Source: Micromonospora inositola (GTDB taxonomy: Bacteria > Actinomycetota > Actinomycetes > Mycobacteriales > Micromonosporaceae). From it: a stretch of DNA of 64,000 nucleotides. Positions 32,164 through 40,894 of this stretch are shown here, one piece after another; positions within the stretch are counted from its first letter, which is position 1, and every line of letters begins with the position of its first letter. The notes under the pieces were generated by a model. The model was not told the DNA's origin and did not search any database. It was given only the letters and a program-made list of their open reading frames with translations. The stretch is taken from NCBI RefSeq assembly GCF_900090285.1, contig NZ_LT607754.1, positions 4,924,001 through 4,988,000 of the forward strand. The letters run 5' to 3'. The position numbers and the translations under genes were made by a program.

Positions 32164-33022
32164 AGCCGAGCAGGCCGCTGGTGGGCAGAGGCAGGGGCAG
32201 GCCCGGCAGCGGCGACAGCAGCGACGGGCTGGGCAGGGGCGGCAGCGGCAGCCGGGGCAACGGCAGCAAGGGGTCGCCACCGCCACCGGTCGCCGAGCCG
32301 CCCGGCGTCGATCCGGTGCCCGGCTTCGTCGGCTTCGGCGCCGGCACCGGCGCCTGCGTCGCGCGGGCGGTGGGGCCCGGCAGCGGCGCCGACGACGGCG
32401 CGGGCGTGACCGGAGGAGTGGCCGGGGGCGCGGCGTCGGCCCGCTCGGCGACGAGCTGGCGGGTCAGCGCGTCGAGTTGCTCGCGGAGCCGGTCCACGGT
32501 CGCCGGATCGGTGATGCCCGTCAGCTCCCGGCGCGCCTGGTCGACGAGCCGCTGGGCCTCGTCGAAGCGGCCGGCGGTCAGCGCCGCGCGGGCCCGCGCG
32601 ATGGTCTCCTCGACGCCGCGCACCTCGGCCTGCTGCGGATACAGCAGCTTGGTCAGGGTCCACAGCGGGCTGCTCGGCCCGGCGTTGCGGCTGCTGATGC
32701 CGAGCCCGGACACCAGGGCGAGCACCGCGACGACCGCGGCGGCCAGGCGCAGCGCCCAGGGACGGGACCGGCGGGAGCGGGCGGCCGCCAGGGGCACCGG
32801 CGGCTCCGTCGCCCCGCCGTCACCGGTCGGGGTGGGGGGCCGCAGCTCCGCCGGCTCGGGTACTTCGGCGGCGACGTCGGCGCGCCACGCGGCGAGCATG
32901 GCCGCGATGCCGTCGTCGGTCGACGCCTCCTCGCCCCGGCCGAGCGCGTCGAGCAGCAGGTCGTCGCGGGCGATGACCTCGAGGGCCATCGCCTCCTCCC
33001 CGCCGGGCGTACGCTCCGTCAT
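32162..33022 (-). CDS. rsdA: Anti-sigma-D factor-like membrane protein (RsdA-like)
   Basis: A 286-residue single-pass protein. The cytoplasmic part (1-88) contains VIARDDLLLDALGRGE, the short helical motif with which RsdA binds SigD, and AAMLAAWRADV. One membrane helix lies at about 91-112. The outside part has a helical segment (about 115-195, RGVEETIARARAALTAGRFDEAQRLVDQARREL) and a long Pro/Leu-rich tail of repeated LPLP-type units. Start overlaps the sigma stop (ATGA). In mycobacteria regulated proteolysis of RsdA frees SigD; the same is likely here. ORF homology starts at MTERTPG; the longer upstream frame lies over the sigma gene and is noise. Confidence 0.8.
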   Translation of the reverse strand: MTERTPGGEEAMALEVIARDDLLLDALGRGEEASTDDGIAAMLAAWRADVAAEVPEPAELRPPTPTGDGGATEPPVPLAAARSRRSRPWALRLAAAVVAVLALVSGLGISSRNAGPSSPLWTLTKLLYPQQAEVRGVEETIARARAALTAGRFDEAQRLVDQARRELTGITDPATVDRLREQLDALTRQLVAERADAAPPATPPVTPAPSSAPLPGPTARATQAPVPAPKPTKPGTGSTPGGSATGGGGDPLLPLPRLPLPPLPSPSLLSPLPGLPLPLPTSGLLG

Positions 33023-33597
33023 GCCGCCACCTCGTCCAGTGCGTCCCCGGCAAGCGTACGGAGCCGGGCCAGGGCGCGGGACTGGGCCACCCGTACCGCG
33101 GCCGCCGTCATCCCGACGATCGCCCCCACCTCGTCGGCGGAGAGCCCCACCGCGACCCGCAGCAGGATGATCTCCCGCTGCGCCTCCGGCAGCTTCTTCA
33201 GCAGCACCGACAGTCGCCGGGCCAGGTCGGTGGCGACCGCCTGCTGCTCCGGCCCGGGGGCGGCGTCGGGCTGCTCCAGCGGAGCGTCGGTGGGGGTCAC
33301 GGCGGAGTCGCGGATCGCCGCGCGTTGCGCGTCGGCCACCTTGTGCGCGGCGATGCCGTAGACGAAGGCGGCGAAGGGCGACCCCTGGTCGCGGTAGCGG
33401 GGCAGCGCCCGCAGCACCGCGAGACAGACCTCCTGGGCCACGTCGTCGGCGGTGGCGTACGCGCCGCCGATGCGACCCAGGCGGGCCCGGCAGTAGCGGA
33501 CGAGGCCGGGGCGTACCTCGGTGAGCAGCGCCGACGTGGCCGCCCGGTCGCCCGCGGCGGCCCGATGGACGAGCTCTGGCTCGATCACACTGCTCAT
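33019..33597 (-). CDS. sigD: ECF sigma factor, SigD-like
   Basis: A 192-residue sigma factor with region 2 at about 25-85 (GLVRYCRARLGRIGGAYATADDVAQEVCLAVLRALPRY) and region 4 at about 130-185 (LPEAQREIILLRVAVGLSADEVGAIVGMTAAAVRVAQSRAL). The DDVAQE core and the association with an RsdA-like protein by a four-base overlap identify the SigD group, which in actinobacteria controls ribosomal and chaperone or cell-wall genes. Divergent from the mce operon with 164 bases between, so a link between the two is possible. Confidence 0.88.
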   Translation of the reverse strand: MSSVIEPELVHRAAAGDRAATSALLTEVRPGLVRYCRARLGRIGGAYATADDVAQEVCLAVLRALPRYRDQGSPFAAFVYGIAAHKVADAQRAAIRDSAVTPTDAPLEQPDAAPGPEQQAVATDLARRLSVLLKKLPEAQREIILLRVAVGLSADEVGAIVGMTAAAVRVAQSRALARLRTLAGDALDEVAA

Positions 33598-33761
33598 GGT
33601 TGTTGCGAGGCACCTTCATTACCGGCCGGTTACCGGCACGCTATCGAGCCCCACCCCGTTTTGCCTAGCTCGCCGAGGGTGACGGAGAGCTGACGGAAAG
33701 AAAGGTGTTGCGCCGGCGGTCGCTCCCACGATGTCCCAGATGACGACGGAGGGAGGGGCCG

Positions 33762-34778
33762 ATGGGTGTCGAGGTGACCGTGCAGGGGCTGACCAAGTCC
33801 TTCGGCGGGCAGCCCGTGTGGTCGGACGTCTCCCTCACCCTGCCGGCGGGGGAGATATCCGTCCTGCTCGGACCGTCCGGCACCGGCAAGTCGGTGTTCC
33901 TCAAGACGCTCGTCGGCCTGCTCCGGCCCGACCGGGGCTCCATCGTGATCGAGGGCCGGGACCTGCCCCGGCTGTCCGAGCGGGCGCTGTACGAGGTGCG
34001 CAAGCTGTTCGGCGTGCTGTTCCAGGACGGCGCGCTGTTCGGCTCGATGAACATCTACGACAACGTGGCGTTCCCGCTGCGCGAGCACACCCGCAAGTCC
34101 GAGTCGCAGATCCGCGCCGTGGTCAACGAGAAGCTCGACATGGTGGGCCTGGTCGGCGCCGAGAAGAAGCTGCCCGGCGAGATCTCCGGCGGCATGCGCA
34201 AGCGGGCCGGGCTGGCCCGGGCCCTCGTCCTCGACCCGCAGATCATCCTCTTCGACGAGCCCGACTCCGGGCTGGACCCGGTGCGCACCGCGTACCTCAA
34301 CCAGCTCATCATCGACCTGAACCAGCGCACCGAGGCGACGTTCCTGATCGTCACCCACGACATCAACACCGCCCGGACCGTGCCGGACAACATCGGCCTG
34401 ATCTACCACGGACACCTGGCCATGTTCGGCCCCCGGGAGATGCTGCTGTCCAGCACCGAACCGGTGGTGCGGCAGTTCCTCAACGCCCAACGGATCGGGC
34501 CGATCGGCATGGCCGAGGAGAAGGACGCCGAGGAACTCCAGGCCGAGGCCCAGGCCGGCGTCGAGCTGCCGCCGCTGCCGCCCATCCCGCTGCAGCTCCC
34601 GCCCACCGACGGGCTGCCCCGGCGGGCCGAGCGCCCACCCGGCCAGTGGTGCCGGGAGTACGGCGTCACCCCGCCGCCGGGGTCGTTCGAGGGTCGGTTG
34701 GACGCGGAGCGGCCCACCATCGAGCTGGGCCAGCACCTGGCCACCGACAGCCGGCACCAGCGGGAGGTGACCGGATGA
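33762..34778 (+). CDS. Mce-system ATPase (MlaF/MceG-type)
   Basis: A 338-residue ABC ATPase. Walker A GPSGTGKS at residues 37-44, Q-loop segment LFQDGALFGSMNIYDNVAFPL, signature SGGMRKRAGLARAL, Walker B IILFDEPDSGLDP and switch His in LIVTHDINTA. The EPDSGLDPV form is characteristic of lipid-import ATPases of the MlaF/Mkl group. A ~90-residue C-terminal extension, Pro-rich, is typical of actinobacterial MceG. Powers uptake through the two YrbE permeases that follow; overlaps the first by four bases. Having the ATPase at the head of the operon means the cluster is self-sufficient. Good ribosome site (GGAGGGAGG). Confidence 0.93.
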   Translation: MGVEVTVQGLTKSFGGQPVWSDVSLTLPAGEISVLLGPSGTGKSVFLKTLVGLLRPDRGSIVIEGRDLPRLSERALYEVRKLFGVLFQDGALFGSMNIYDNVAFPLREHTRKSESQIRAVVNEKLDMVGLVGAEKKLPGEISGGMRKRAGLARALVLDPQIILFDEPDSGLDPVRTAYLNQLIIDLNQRTEATFLIVTHDINTARTVPDNIGLIYHGHLAMFGPREMLLSSTEPVVRQFLNAQRIGPIGMAEEKDAEELQAEAQAGVELPPLPPIPLQLPPTDGLPRRAERPPGQWCREYGVTPPPGSFEGRLDAERPTIELGQHLATDSRHQREVTG

Positions 34779-35545
34779 GCGCCCCGGTGGCCGCGCTGCG
34801 CCGCAGCGGCGATTTCTTCGCCTTCTGCCTGGACACCCTGCGCGGCCTGGGCCGCCGGCCGGTGCAGGTCCGCGAGTTCGTCCAGCAGGCGTGGTTCATC
34901 AGCTCGGTGTCGATCCTGCCGGCCGCGCTGGTCTCGATCCCGTTCGGCGCGGTCATCGCCCTGCAGCTCGGCTCCCTGGTCCGGCAGCTCGGCGCGCAGT
35001 CGTTCACCGGCGCCGCGTCGGTGCTCGCCGTCGTCCGCGAGGCGGGCCCGATCGTCACCGCGCTGATCATTGCCGGCGCCGGCGGCTCGGCGATCTGCGC
35101 CGACCTCGGCTCCCGCAAGATCCGCGAGGAGCTGGACGCGATGCAGGTCCTGGGCATCGACCCCGTCCAGCGCCTCGTGGTGCCCCGGGTGCTGGCGTCG
35201 GTGCTGGTCGCCGTGCTGCTCAACGGCCTGGTCAGCGTGGTCGGGGTGACCGGTGGCTACACCTTCAACGTGGTCATGCAGGGCGGCACACCCGGCGCGT
35301 ACCTGGCCAGCTTCCAGGCCCTCGGGCAGCTGCCCGACCTGCTGGTCGGCGAGGTCAAGGCGGCGCTCTTCGGCGCCACCGCCGCGCTCGTCGCCTCCTA
35401 CCAGGGGATGAACGCCAAGGGTGGCCCCAAGGGCGTCGGCGACGCCGTCAACCAGAGCGTCGTCATCACCTTCATGCTGTTGTTCGCGCTGAACTTCGTC
35501 GTCACGGCCGTGTACTTCCAGGTCGTACCGCAGAAGGGGAGCTGA
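34775..35545 (+). CDS. YrbE/MlaE-type permease A of the mce operon
   Basis: A 256-residue inner-membrane permease with about five membrane segments. Family blocks: QAWFISSVSILPAALVSIPFGAVIALQ, GSAICADLGSRKIREELDAMQVLGIDPVQRLVVPR and FGATAALVASYQGMNAKGGPKGVGDAVN. The G(S/A)RKIREE-DA block contacts the ATPase. Pairs with permease B to form the channel on which the MceA-F hexamer sits. Confidence 0.93.
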   Translation: MSAPVAALRRSGDFFAFCLDTLRGLGRRPVQVREFVQQAWFISSVSILPAALVSIPFGAVIALQLGSLVRQLGAQSFTGAASVLAVVREAGPIVTALIIAGAGGSAICADLGSRKIREELDAMQVLGIDPVQRLVVPRVLASVLVAVLLNGLVSVVGVTGGYTFNVVMQGGTPGAYLASFQALGQLPDLLVGEVKAALFGATAALVASYQGMNAKGGPKGVGDAVNQSVVITFMLLFALNFVVTAVYFQVVPQKGS

Positions 35546-35546
35546 C

Positions 35547-36350
35547 GTGGCCGTGCTGCGCTACCTCGACGACCTGGGCGGACAGCTCGCCTTCTACCTG
35601 CGCGCCTTCGCCTGGACGCCGCGCACCCTGCGCCGCTACAAGCGGGAGGTGATCCGGCTGCTGGCCGAGGTCAGCTTCGGCAGCGGCGCGCTCGCCGTGC
35701 TCGGCGGCACCGTCGGCGTGATCTGCTTCCTGACCTTCTTCACCGGCACCGAGGTCGGCCTGCAGGGCTACCAGGCGCTCGACCAGATCGGCAGCAGCGC
35801 CTTCACCGGCTTCGTCTCGGCGTACTTCAACACCCGGGAGATCTCGCCGCTGGTGGCGGCGCTGGCGCTGTCCGCCACCGTCGGGTGCGGGTTCACCGCC
35901 CAGCTCGGCGCGATGCGGATCTCCGAGGAGGTCGACGCGCTCGAGGTGATGGGCGTGCCGTCGCTGCCGTTCCTGGTCACCACCCGGATGATCGCCGGGT
36001 TCATCGCGGTCGTCCCGCTGTACGTGGTGGGCCTGCTCGCCAGCTACCTGGCCACCCGGACCATCGCCGTCGGCTACTTCGGACAGTCCGCCGGCACCTA
36101 CGACTACTACTTCCACCTCTTCCTGCCGCCCGGGGACGTGCTCTGGTCCTTCGGCAAGGTGCTGGTCTTCAGCGTGATCGTGGTGCTGGTGCACTGCTGG
36201 TACGGCTACACCGCCAAGGGCGGGCCGGCCGGGGTGGGCGTCGCCGTCGGACGGGCCGTCCGCACCGCCATCGTCGCGGTCAACGTCGTCGACTTCTTCC
36301 TGTCGCTGGCCATCTGGGGCGCCACGACCACCGTCCGGATCGCGGGGTGA
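35547..36350 (+). CDS. YrbE/MlaE-type permease B of the mce operon
   Basis: A 267-residue partner of permease A. SFGSGALAVLGGTVGVICFLTFFTGTEVGLQGYQALDQIGSSAFTGFVSAYFNTREISPLVAALALSATVG is split over the first two membrane segments, and GAMRISEEVDALEVMGVPSLPFLVTTRMIAGF is the ATPase-facing block. Starts at a GTG one base after the stop of permease A. Weak ribosome site, so translation is probably coupled. Confidence 0.92.
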   Translation: MAVLRYLDDLGGQLAFYLRAFAWTPRTLRRYKREVIRLLAEVSFGSGALAVLGGTVGVICFLTFFTGTEVGLQGYQALDQIGSSAFTGFVSAYFNTREISPLVAALALSATVGCGFTAQLGAMRISEEVDALEVMGVPSLPFLVTTRMIAGFIAVVPLYVVGLLASYLATRTIAVGYFGQSAGTYDYYFHLFLPPGDVLWSFGKVLVFSVIVVLVHCWYGYTAKGGPAGVGVAVGRAVRTAIVAVNVVDFFLSLAIWGATTTVRIAG

Positions 36351-36352
36351 AC

Positions 36353-37639
36353 ATGAGACATCGCGTCCTCGGCATCGTCTTCATCGCCGTGCTGACCGCG
36401 GCGCTGACCGCCTCCGTGCTGCAGTACCGCAAGGCGTTCACCCCGGTCGAGCGGGTCACCCTGCGCGCCGACCGCGCCGGCCTGCAACTGCTCGACGGCG
36501 CCGACGTCAAGGTCCGCGGCGTCGTCGTCGGCGACGTCCGATCGGTACGCAGCGACGGCGGCGGGGCCGTCATCGGGCTGGCGCTCGACCCCGCCACCAC
36601 CGGCCGGATCCCCGCCGACGTGACCGCCCGACTGCTGCCCAAGACCCTGTTCGGCGAGCGGTACGTGGAGCTGGTCCCGCCGCCGGCCAGCACCGCCGGG
36701 CCGATCCGCGACGGCGCGGTTATCACCCAGGACCGCAGCCGCACGGCCGTCGAGCTGGAGCGGGTCCTCGACCAGGCGCTGCCGCTGCTGCAGTCCATCC
36801 GGCCCGACCAGCTCGCCGCCACCCTCGGCGCCATCTCCACCGCCCTGGAGGGGCGCGGCGACCAGCTCGGGGCGAACCTGACCCGGCTCGACGCGTACCT
36901 GCGGCAGCTCAACCCGGCGCTGCCCACCATCGCGGAGGACGTCCGCCAGCTCGCCGTCGTGCTGGACGGCTACGACGCCGCGCTGCCGGACCTGCTCGCC
37001 CTGCTCCGCGACGTCACCGTCACCGCCGCCACGGTCACCGACCAGCGCACGCAGCTCGCCGCGTTTCTCGCCGACACCACGGACACCGCCGACACCACCC
37101 GCGGCTTCCTCGACCGGCACGGCGACCAGCTCATCCGGCTCGGCGACGTCAGCCGCCCGGTGCTGGAACTGCTGGCCACCTACGCCCCCGAGTACCCGTG
37201 CCTGGTCCATGGGCTGGTCGCCCTGCAACCCCGGGTCGAGCAGGTCTTCGCCGGCGGGCGGATGCACATCACCCTGGAGGTGACCCGCGACGGGGGCCCG
37301 TACGAGCGGGGCCGCGACGAGCCGGTCTACGCCGCGCACGACGGCCCGAACTGCCGGGGGCTGCCCGACCCGCACGTGCCGGCGCCCGAGGTGCCCGTCG
37401 CCGACGGCTACGACCACGGTGGCACCCGTACCCGGCCGTCCCTGCCGGTCGGCACGCCCTCCGGCGCGGCCGCCCCCGCCGCCGGCCCCGCGATGGGGCG
37501 GGCCGGCACCGGCGAGGAGAGCGGCCTGATCAAGCCGCTCGTCGGCGGGCTCACCGGCACGCCCCCGGCGGAGGTGCCCGACATCGCGGTCCTGCTCTGG
37601 GGGCCGCTGCTGCGCGGAGCGGTGGTGAACGCCCGATGA
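36353..37639 (+). CDS. mceA: Mce-family protein A
   Basis: A 428-residue exported lipid-binding protein anchored by an N-terminal helix (residues 5-25). The MlaD/Mce domain is at about 35-115 (VTLRADRAGLQLLDGADVKVRGVVVGDVRSV, and TLFGERYVELVPP). A long helical region (about 125-270, tail-anchored coiled coil LDQALPLLQSIRPDQLAATLGAISTAL) forms the periplasm-spanning tube. The C-terminal 100 residues are Gly/Pro-rich. First of six Mce proteins; ATG at 36353. Confidence 0.92.
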   Translation: MRHRVLGIVFIAVLTAALTASVLQYRKAFTPVERVTLRADRAGLQLLDGADVKVRGVVVGDVRSVRSDGGGAVIGLALDPATTGRIPADVTARLLPKTLFGERYVELVPPPASTAGPIRDGAVITQDRSRTAVELERVLDQALPLLQSIRPDQLAATLGAISTALEGRGDQLGANLTRLDAYLRQLNPALPTIAEDVRQLAVVLDGYDAALPDLLALLRDVTVTAATVTDQRTQLAAFLADTTDTADTTRGFLDRHGDQLIRLGDVSRPVLELLATYAPEYPCLVHGLVALQPRVEQVFAGGRMHITLEVTRDGGPYERGRDEPVYAAHDGPNCRGLPDPHVPAPEVPVADGYDHGGTRTRPSLPVGTPSGAAAPAAGPAMGRAGTGEESGLIKPLVGGLTGTPPAEVPDIAVLLWGPLLRGAVVNAR

Positions 37640-38670
37640 CCGGAAAGACGACCGGACCCCTGGTCAAGCTCGTGATCTTCGCCGCGGTGACCCTGCTCGC
37701 CACCGCCCTGCTCGCCCAGACCCTCGGCGCGTTCCCGCCCGACGGCGTCACCTACCGGGCCCGGTTCACCGACGTGACCGGGCTGCTGCCGGGCGACGAC
37801 GTCCGGATCGCCGGGGTGCGGGTGGGCAAGGTCAGCGACATCGCGGTGGTCGACGACACGGTCGCCGAGGTGGCCTTCACCGTGGACCGCGACGTGCCCG
37901 TGGCCATCAGCGTCCACGCCAAGATTCGCTACCGCAACCTGGTCGGCCAGCGGTACGTGGCGCTGAGCGAGGGCCCGGGGGAGGGCCGGCCGCTGCGCGC
38001 CGACGGGCTGATCCCGCTCGCCCAGACCACGCCCGCGCTGGACCTGACCGTGCTGTTCAACGGGTTCCGACCGCTGTTCACCGCGCTGAACCCGAACGAC
38101 GTCAACAAGCTCGCGTACGAGATCATCCAGGTCCTGCAGGGCGAGGGCGGCACGGTCGCCAGCCTGCTGCAGCGCACCGCCTCGCTGACCAACACCCTCG
38201 CCGACCGCGACGCCGTCATCGGCCGGGTGGTCACCAACCTCAACAGCGTCCTGGCCACCCTGGCCACCCGGGACCGCGAGCTCGACCAGAGCATCGCCCA
38301 GCTGCAGCAGTTCGTCTCCGGGCTGGCCGCCGATCGCACCGCCATCGGCGACGCCCTGGCCAACCTGGGGGAGCTGACCACCACGACCTCCTCGCTGCTG
38401 GGGCAGGTGCGGCCGCCGCTGGCCGCCGACGTCCGCGCCCTCGACGACCTCGCCGGCACCCTGAACCGCAACTTCGCCGTCATCGACGGCACCCTGGGCC
38501 GGCTGCCGGAGCGCTACGAATCGCTGACCCGGGTCGCCTCCTACGGCTCCTGGTTCAACTTCTACCTCTGCGACTTCGACGGGCGGGTGGCCGTCGCCGG
38601 CCGGGCGCCGCTGAACCCGGCCACCTTCAGCGCCCCCGCCGCCCGCTGCGCCACCGGAGGCAGCCAGTGA
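37636..38670 (+). CDS. mceB: Mce-family protein B
   Basis: A 344-residue Mce protein. N-terminal membrane helix at about 9-31 (LVKLVIFAAVTLLATALLAQTL), Mce domain at about 36-118 (VTYRARFTDVTGLLPGDDVRIAGVRVGKVSDI, IRYRNLVGQRYVALSEG), helical tube region to about 300, and a closing YGSWFNFYLCDFDGR, the W-F-N-x-Y-x-C block typical of actinobacterial MceB and MceC. ATGA overlap with mceA. Ends with a Cys that could form a disulfide with that block. Confidence 0.92.
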   Translation: MTGKTTGPLVKLVIFAAVTLLATALLAQTLGAFPPDGVTYRARFTDVTGLLPGDDVRIAGVRVGKVSDIAVVDDTVAEVAFTVDRDVPVAISVHAKIRYRNLVGQRYVALSEGPGEGRPLRADGLIPLAQTTPALDLTVLFNGFRPLFTALNPNDVNKLAYEIIQVLQGEGGTVASLLQRTASLTNTLADRDAVIGRVVTNLNSVLATLATRDRELDQSIAQLQQFVSGLAADRTAIGDALANLGELTTTTSSLLGQVRPPLAADVRALDDLAGTLNRNFAVIDGTLGRLPERYESLTRVASYGSWFNFYLCDFDGRVAVAGRAPLNPATFSAPAARCATGGSQ

Positions 38671-39650
38671 AGCCCTTCCGCGAACGCAATCCGGTCGTCG
38701 TCGGCGCCACTGCGCTGACCCTGATCCTCGCCGCCCTGCTCGGCGCCTTCCAGCTCGACCGGCTGGCCGCCCTCACCGGCCGCACGTACCAGGCCGCGTT
38801 CCACGACGCCAGCGGCCTCGCCACCGGCAACGAGGTCCGGGTGGCCGGGGTCCGGGTCGGCGCGGTGACCGGGGTGGAACTGGCCCACGGCGCCCAGCCG
38901 TACGTGCGGGTCCGGTTCCGGGTCGACGACGACGGCGTACGGCTCGGCCGCGACACCGGCGCCACCATCCGGATCAAGACCGTGCTCGGGCAGAAGTACC
39001 TCGCCCTGTCGCCGGCCGGACCGGGAAAGCTGCCCGAGGACGGGCAGATCCCGCTCGCCCGCACCGCCGCCCCGTTCGACGTGGTGCAGGCGGTCACCGG
39101 CCTCGCCGACACCCTCGACAGGGTCGACACCGACCAGCTCGCCCAGGCGTTCGACACCCTCTCGGAGACCTTCGCCGACACCCCGGCCAGCGTCACCACC
39201 TCGCTGACCGGACTGTCCCGGCTGTCCCGGACCGTCGCCAGCCGCGACGCCGAGCTGCGTACGCTGCTCGCCCGGACCCGGGACGTCACCGGCGTGCTCG
39301 CCGAACGCGACGACGAGTTCCGCAAGCTCGTCACCGACGGCGAGCAGCTGCTCGCCGAGGTCAGCCGCCGCCGCGACGCCATCCACCGGCTGCTCGTCGG
39401 CACCAACGACCTCAGCATCCAACTGTCCGGACTGGTCGCCGACAACCGCGCCCAGCTCGAACCGGCCCTGCGCAAGCTGCGCGACGTGGTGGCGATCCTG
39501 CAACGCAACCGCGACGACCTGGAGCAGACCATCCGGCGGATGGGCCCGTTCGTCACCGCGTTCGCCAACGTGGTCGGCAACGGCCGCTGGTTCGACTCGT
39601 ACGTCGACGGCCTGCTCCAGCCGTACCTGCCCGCGACGGGAGGACGCTGA
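38667..39650 (+). CDS. mceC: Mce-family protein C
   Basis: A 327-residue Mce protein. N-terminal helix at about 8-30, Mce domain at about 35-118 (YQAAFHDASGLATGNEVRVAGVRVGAVTGVEL, IRIKTVLGQKYLALSPAG), helical region with repeated heptads to about 300, and a terminal GNGRWFDSYVDGLLQPYLP, where the Cys block of mceB is replaced by a shorter W-F-D-S-Y end. GTG start overlaps the mceB stop. No signal peptidase site; a membrane anchor is expected. Confidence 0.92.
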   Translation: MKPFRERNPVVVGATALTLILAALLGAFQLDRLAALTGRTYQAAFHDASGLATGNEVRVAGVRVGAVTGVELAHGAQPYVRVRFRVDDDGVRLGRDTGATIRIKTVLGQKYLALSPAGPGKLPEDGQIPLARTAAPFDVVQAVTGLADTLDRVDTDQLAQAFDTLSETFADTPASVTTSLTGLSRLSRTVASRDAELRTLLARTRDVTGVLAERDDEFRKLVTDGEQLLAEVSRRRDAIHRLLVGTNDLSIQLSGLVADNRAQLEPALRKLRDVVAILQRNRDDLEQTIRRMGPFVTAFANVVGNGRWFDSYVDGLLQPYLPATGGR

Positions 39651-40894
39651 TGCCCGGCCCGATCCAGCGCTGGCGACGCCCCCTGGCCGCCGCGACCGTG
39701 CTGCTGACCGCCGTGGCCGCCGGGGTGGTGCTGTGGCGCCACGAGCCACCCCAGCGGCGGGTGGTCGCGTACTTCACCAAGGCGGTCGGGGTGTACCCCG
39801 GCTCCGACGTACGGGTGCTCGGCGTCCGGGTCGGCGAGGTCGAGGCGGTCACCCCGCAGGGCCGCACCGTACGCGTTGAGATGCGCTACGACCCCGCGGT
39901 GGACGTCCCCGCCGACGCCCAGGCGCTGATCGTCCCGCCCAGCGTGGTCAGCGACCGGTACGTCCAGCTGACCCCGGCGTTCACCGGCGGGCCGGCGCTG
40001 GCCGACGGCGCGAAGATCCCGCTGGAACGCACCGCCGCGCCGATGGAGATCGACGACATCTACCAGGCGCTCGACGAGTTCAACCGCACCCTCGGCCCGC
40101 AGGGCGCCAACGCCGACGGCGCCCTGTCCGACCTGGTCGCCACCGGCCGGGCCAACCTGGAGGGCAACGGCGGCAACCTGCACGGCACCCTCGACGGGTT
40201 GTCCCGCGCGCTGACCACCCTCGCCGACGGGCGGCAGGACCTGTTCGGCTCGGTGGCCAACCTGCAACGCTTCACCACCGCGCTGGCCCGCAGCGACCAG
40301 CAGGTACGCGGCTTCAACCAGCAGCTCGCCGACGTCGCCGAGCAGCTCGCCGGCGAGAAGGAGGAGCTGGCCGCCGCGCTGCGCAACCTCTCCGCCGCGC
40401 TGGCCGAGGTGACCACCTTCGTGAAGCAGAACCGCACCGCGCTGGCCTCGAACGTGGCCGCGCTGACCGACATCACCAACGTGCTGGTCCGCCAGCAGCA
40501 GGCGGTCATCGACATCCTCGACGTGACGCCGCTGGCCGTGAACAACCTCAGCCTCGCCTACAACCCGCGCTCGGGCACCCTCGACACCCGCGACAACGCC
40601 CTCGGCCCCTACGATCCGGCCACCTTCGTCTGCTCGCTGATGGTGGACCAGCTCCCCGCCGGCCAGGTGCCGGTGAAGTGCACCGCGCTGGCGCAGACCC
40701 TGCGCGCCCGCGGCCTGCCCCTGACCGACCAGCTGCGCAAGCTGCTCAAGCTGCCGCCCGGCGCCCCGGCGGCCGGCGGGTCCTCACCAGGCTCCGTCAG
40801 CTCCCCTGGTGCGCCGACCGCCGACGAGGCGCCGGGCGGCTCCCCCCTCACCAGTGATCCGACCCTCGGCGGCATCCTGCGGGGCCCGGCATGA
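39650..40894 (+). CDS. mceD: Mce-family protein D
   Basis: A 414-residue Mce protein. N-terminal helix at about 11-30 (PLAAATVLLTAVAAGVVLW), Mce domain at about 38-120 (VVAYFTKAVGVYPGSDVRVLGVRVGEVEAV, VVSDRYVQLTPAF), then helices to about 310 with YNPRSGTLDTRDN, the conserved NP.SGT.D.R block of MceD. Gly/Pro/Ser-rich tail. ATG shares one base with the mceC stop (TGATG). Confidence 0.92.
   Translation: MPGPIQRWRRPLAAATVLLTAVAAGVVLWRHEPPQRRVVAYFTKAVGVYPGSDVRVLGVRVGEVEAVTPQGRTVRVEMRYDPAVDVPADAQALIVPPSVVSDRYVQLTPAFTGGPALADGAKIPLERTAAPMEIDDIYQALDEFNRTLGPQGANADGALSDLVATGRANLEGNGGNLHGTLDGLSRALTTLADGRQDLFGSVANLQRFTTALARSDQQVRGFNQQLADVAEQLAGEKEELAAALRNLSAALAEVTTFVKQNRTALASNVAALTDITNVLVRQQQAVIDILDVTPLAVNNLSLAYNPRSGTLDTRDNALGPYDPATFVCSLMVDQLPAGQVPVKCTALAQTLRARGLPLTDQLRKLLKLPPGAPAAGGSSPGSVSSPGAPTADEAPGGSPLTSDPTLGGILRGPA

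Noticed and set aside
33620..33645. TACCGGCCGGT repeats upstream of the sigD-like gene as a specific operator
   Set aside because: Short GC-rich dyads of this kind are common by chance here, and no second matching copy with fixed spacing was seen.
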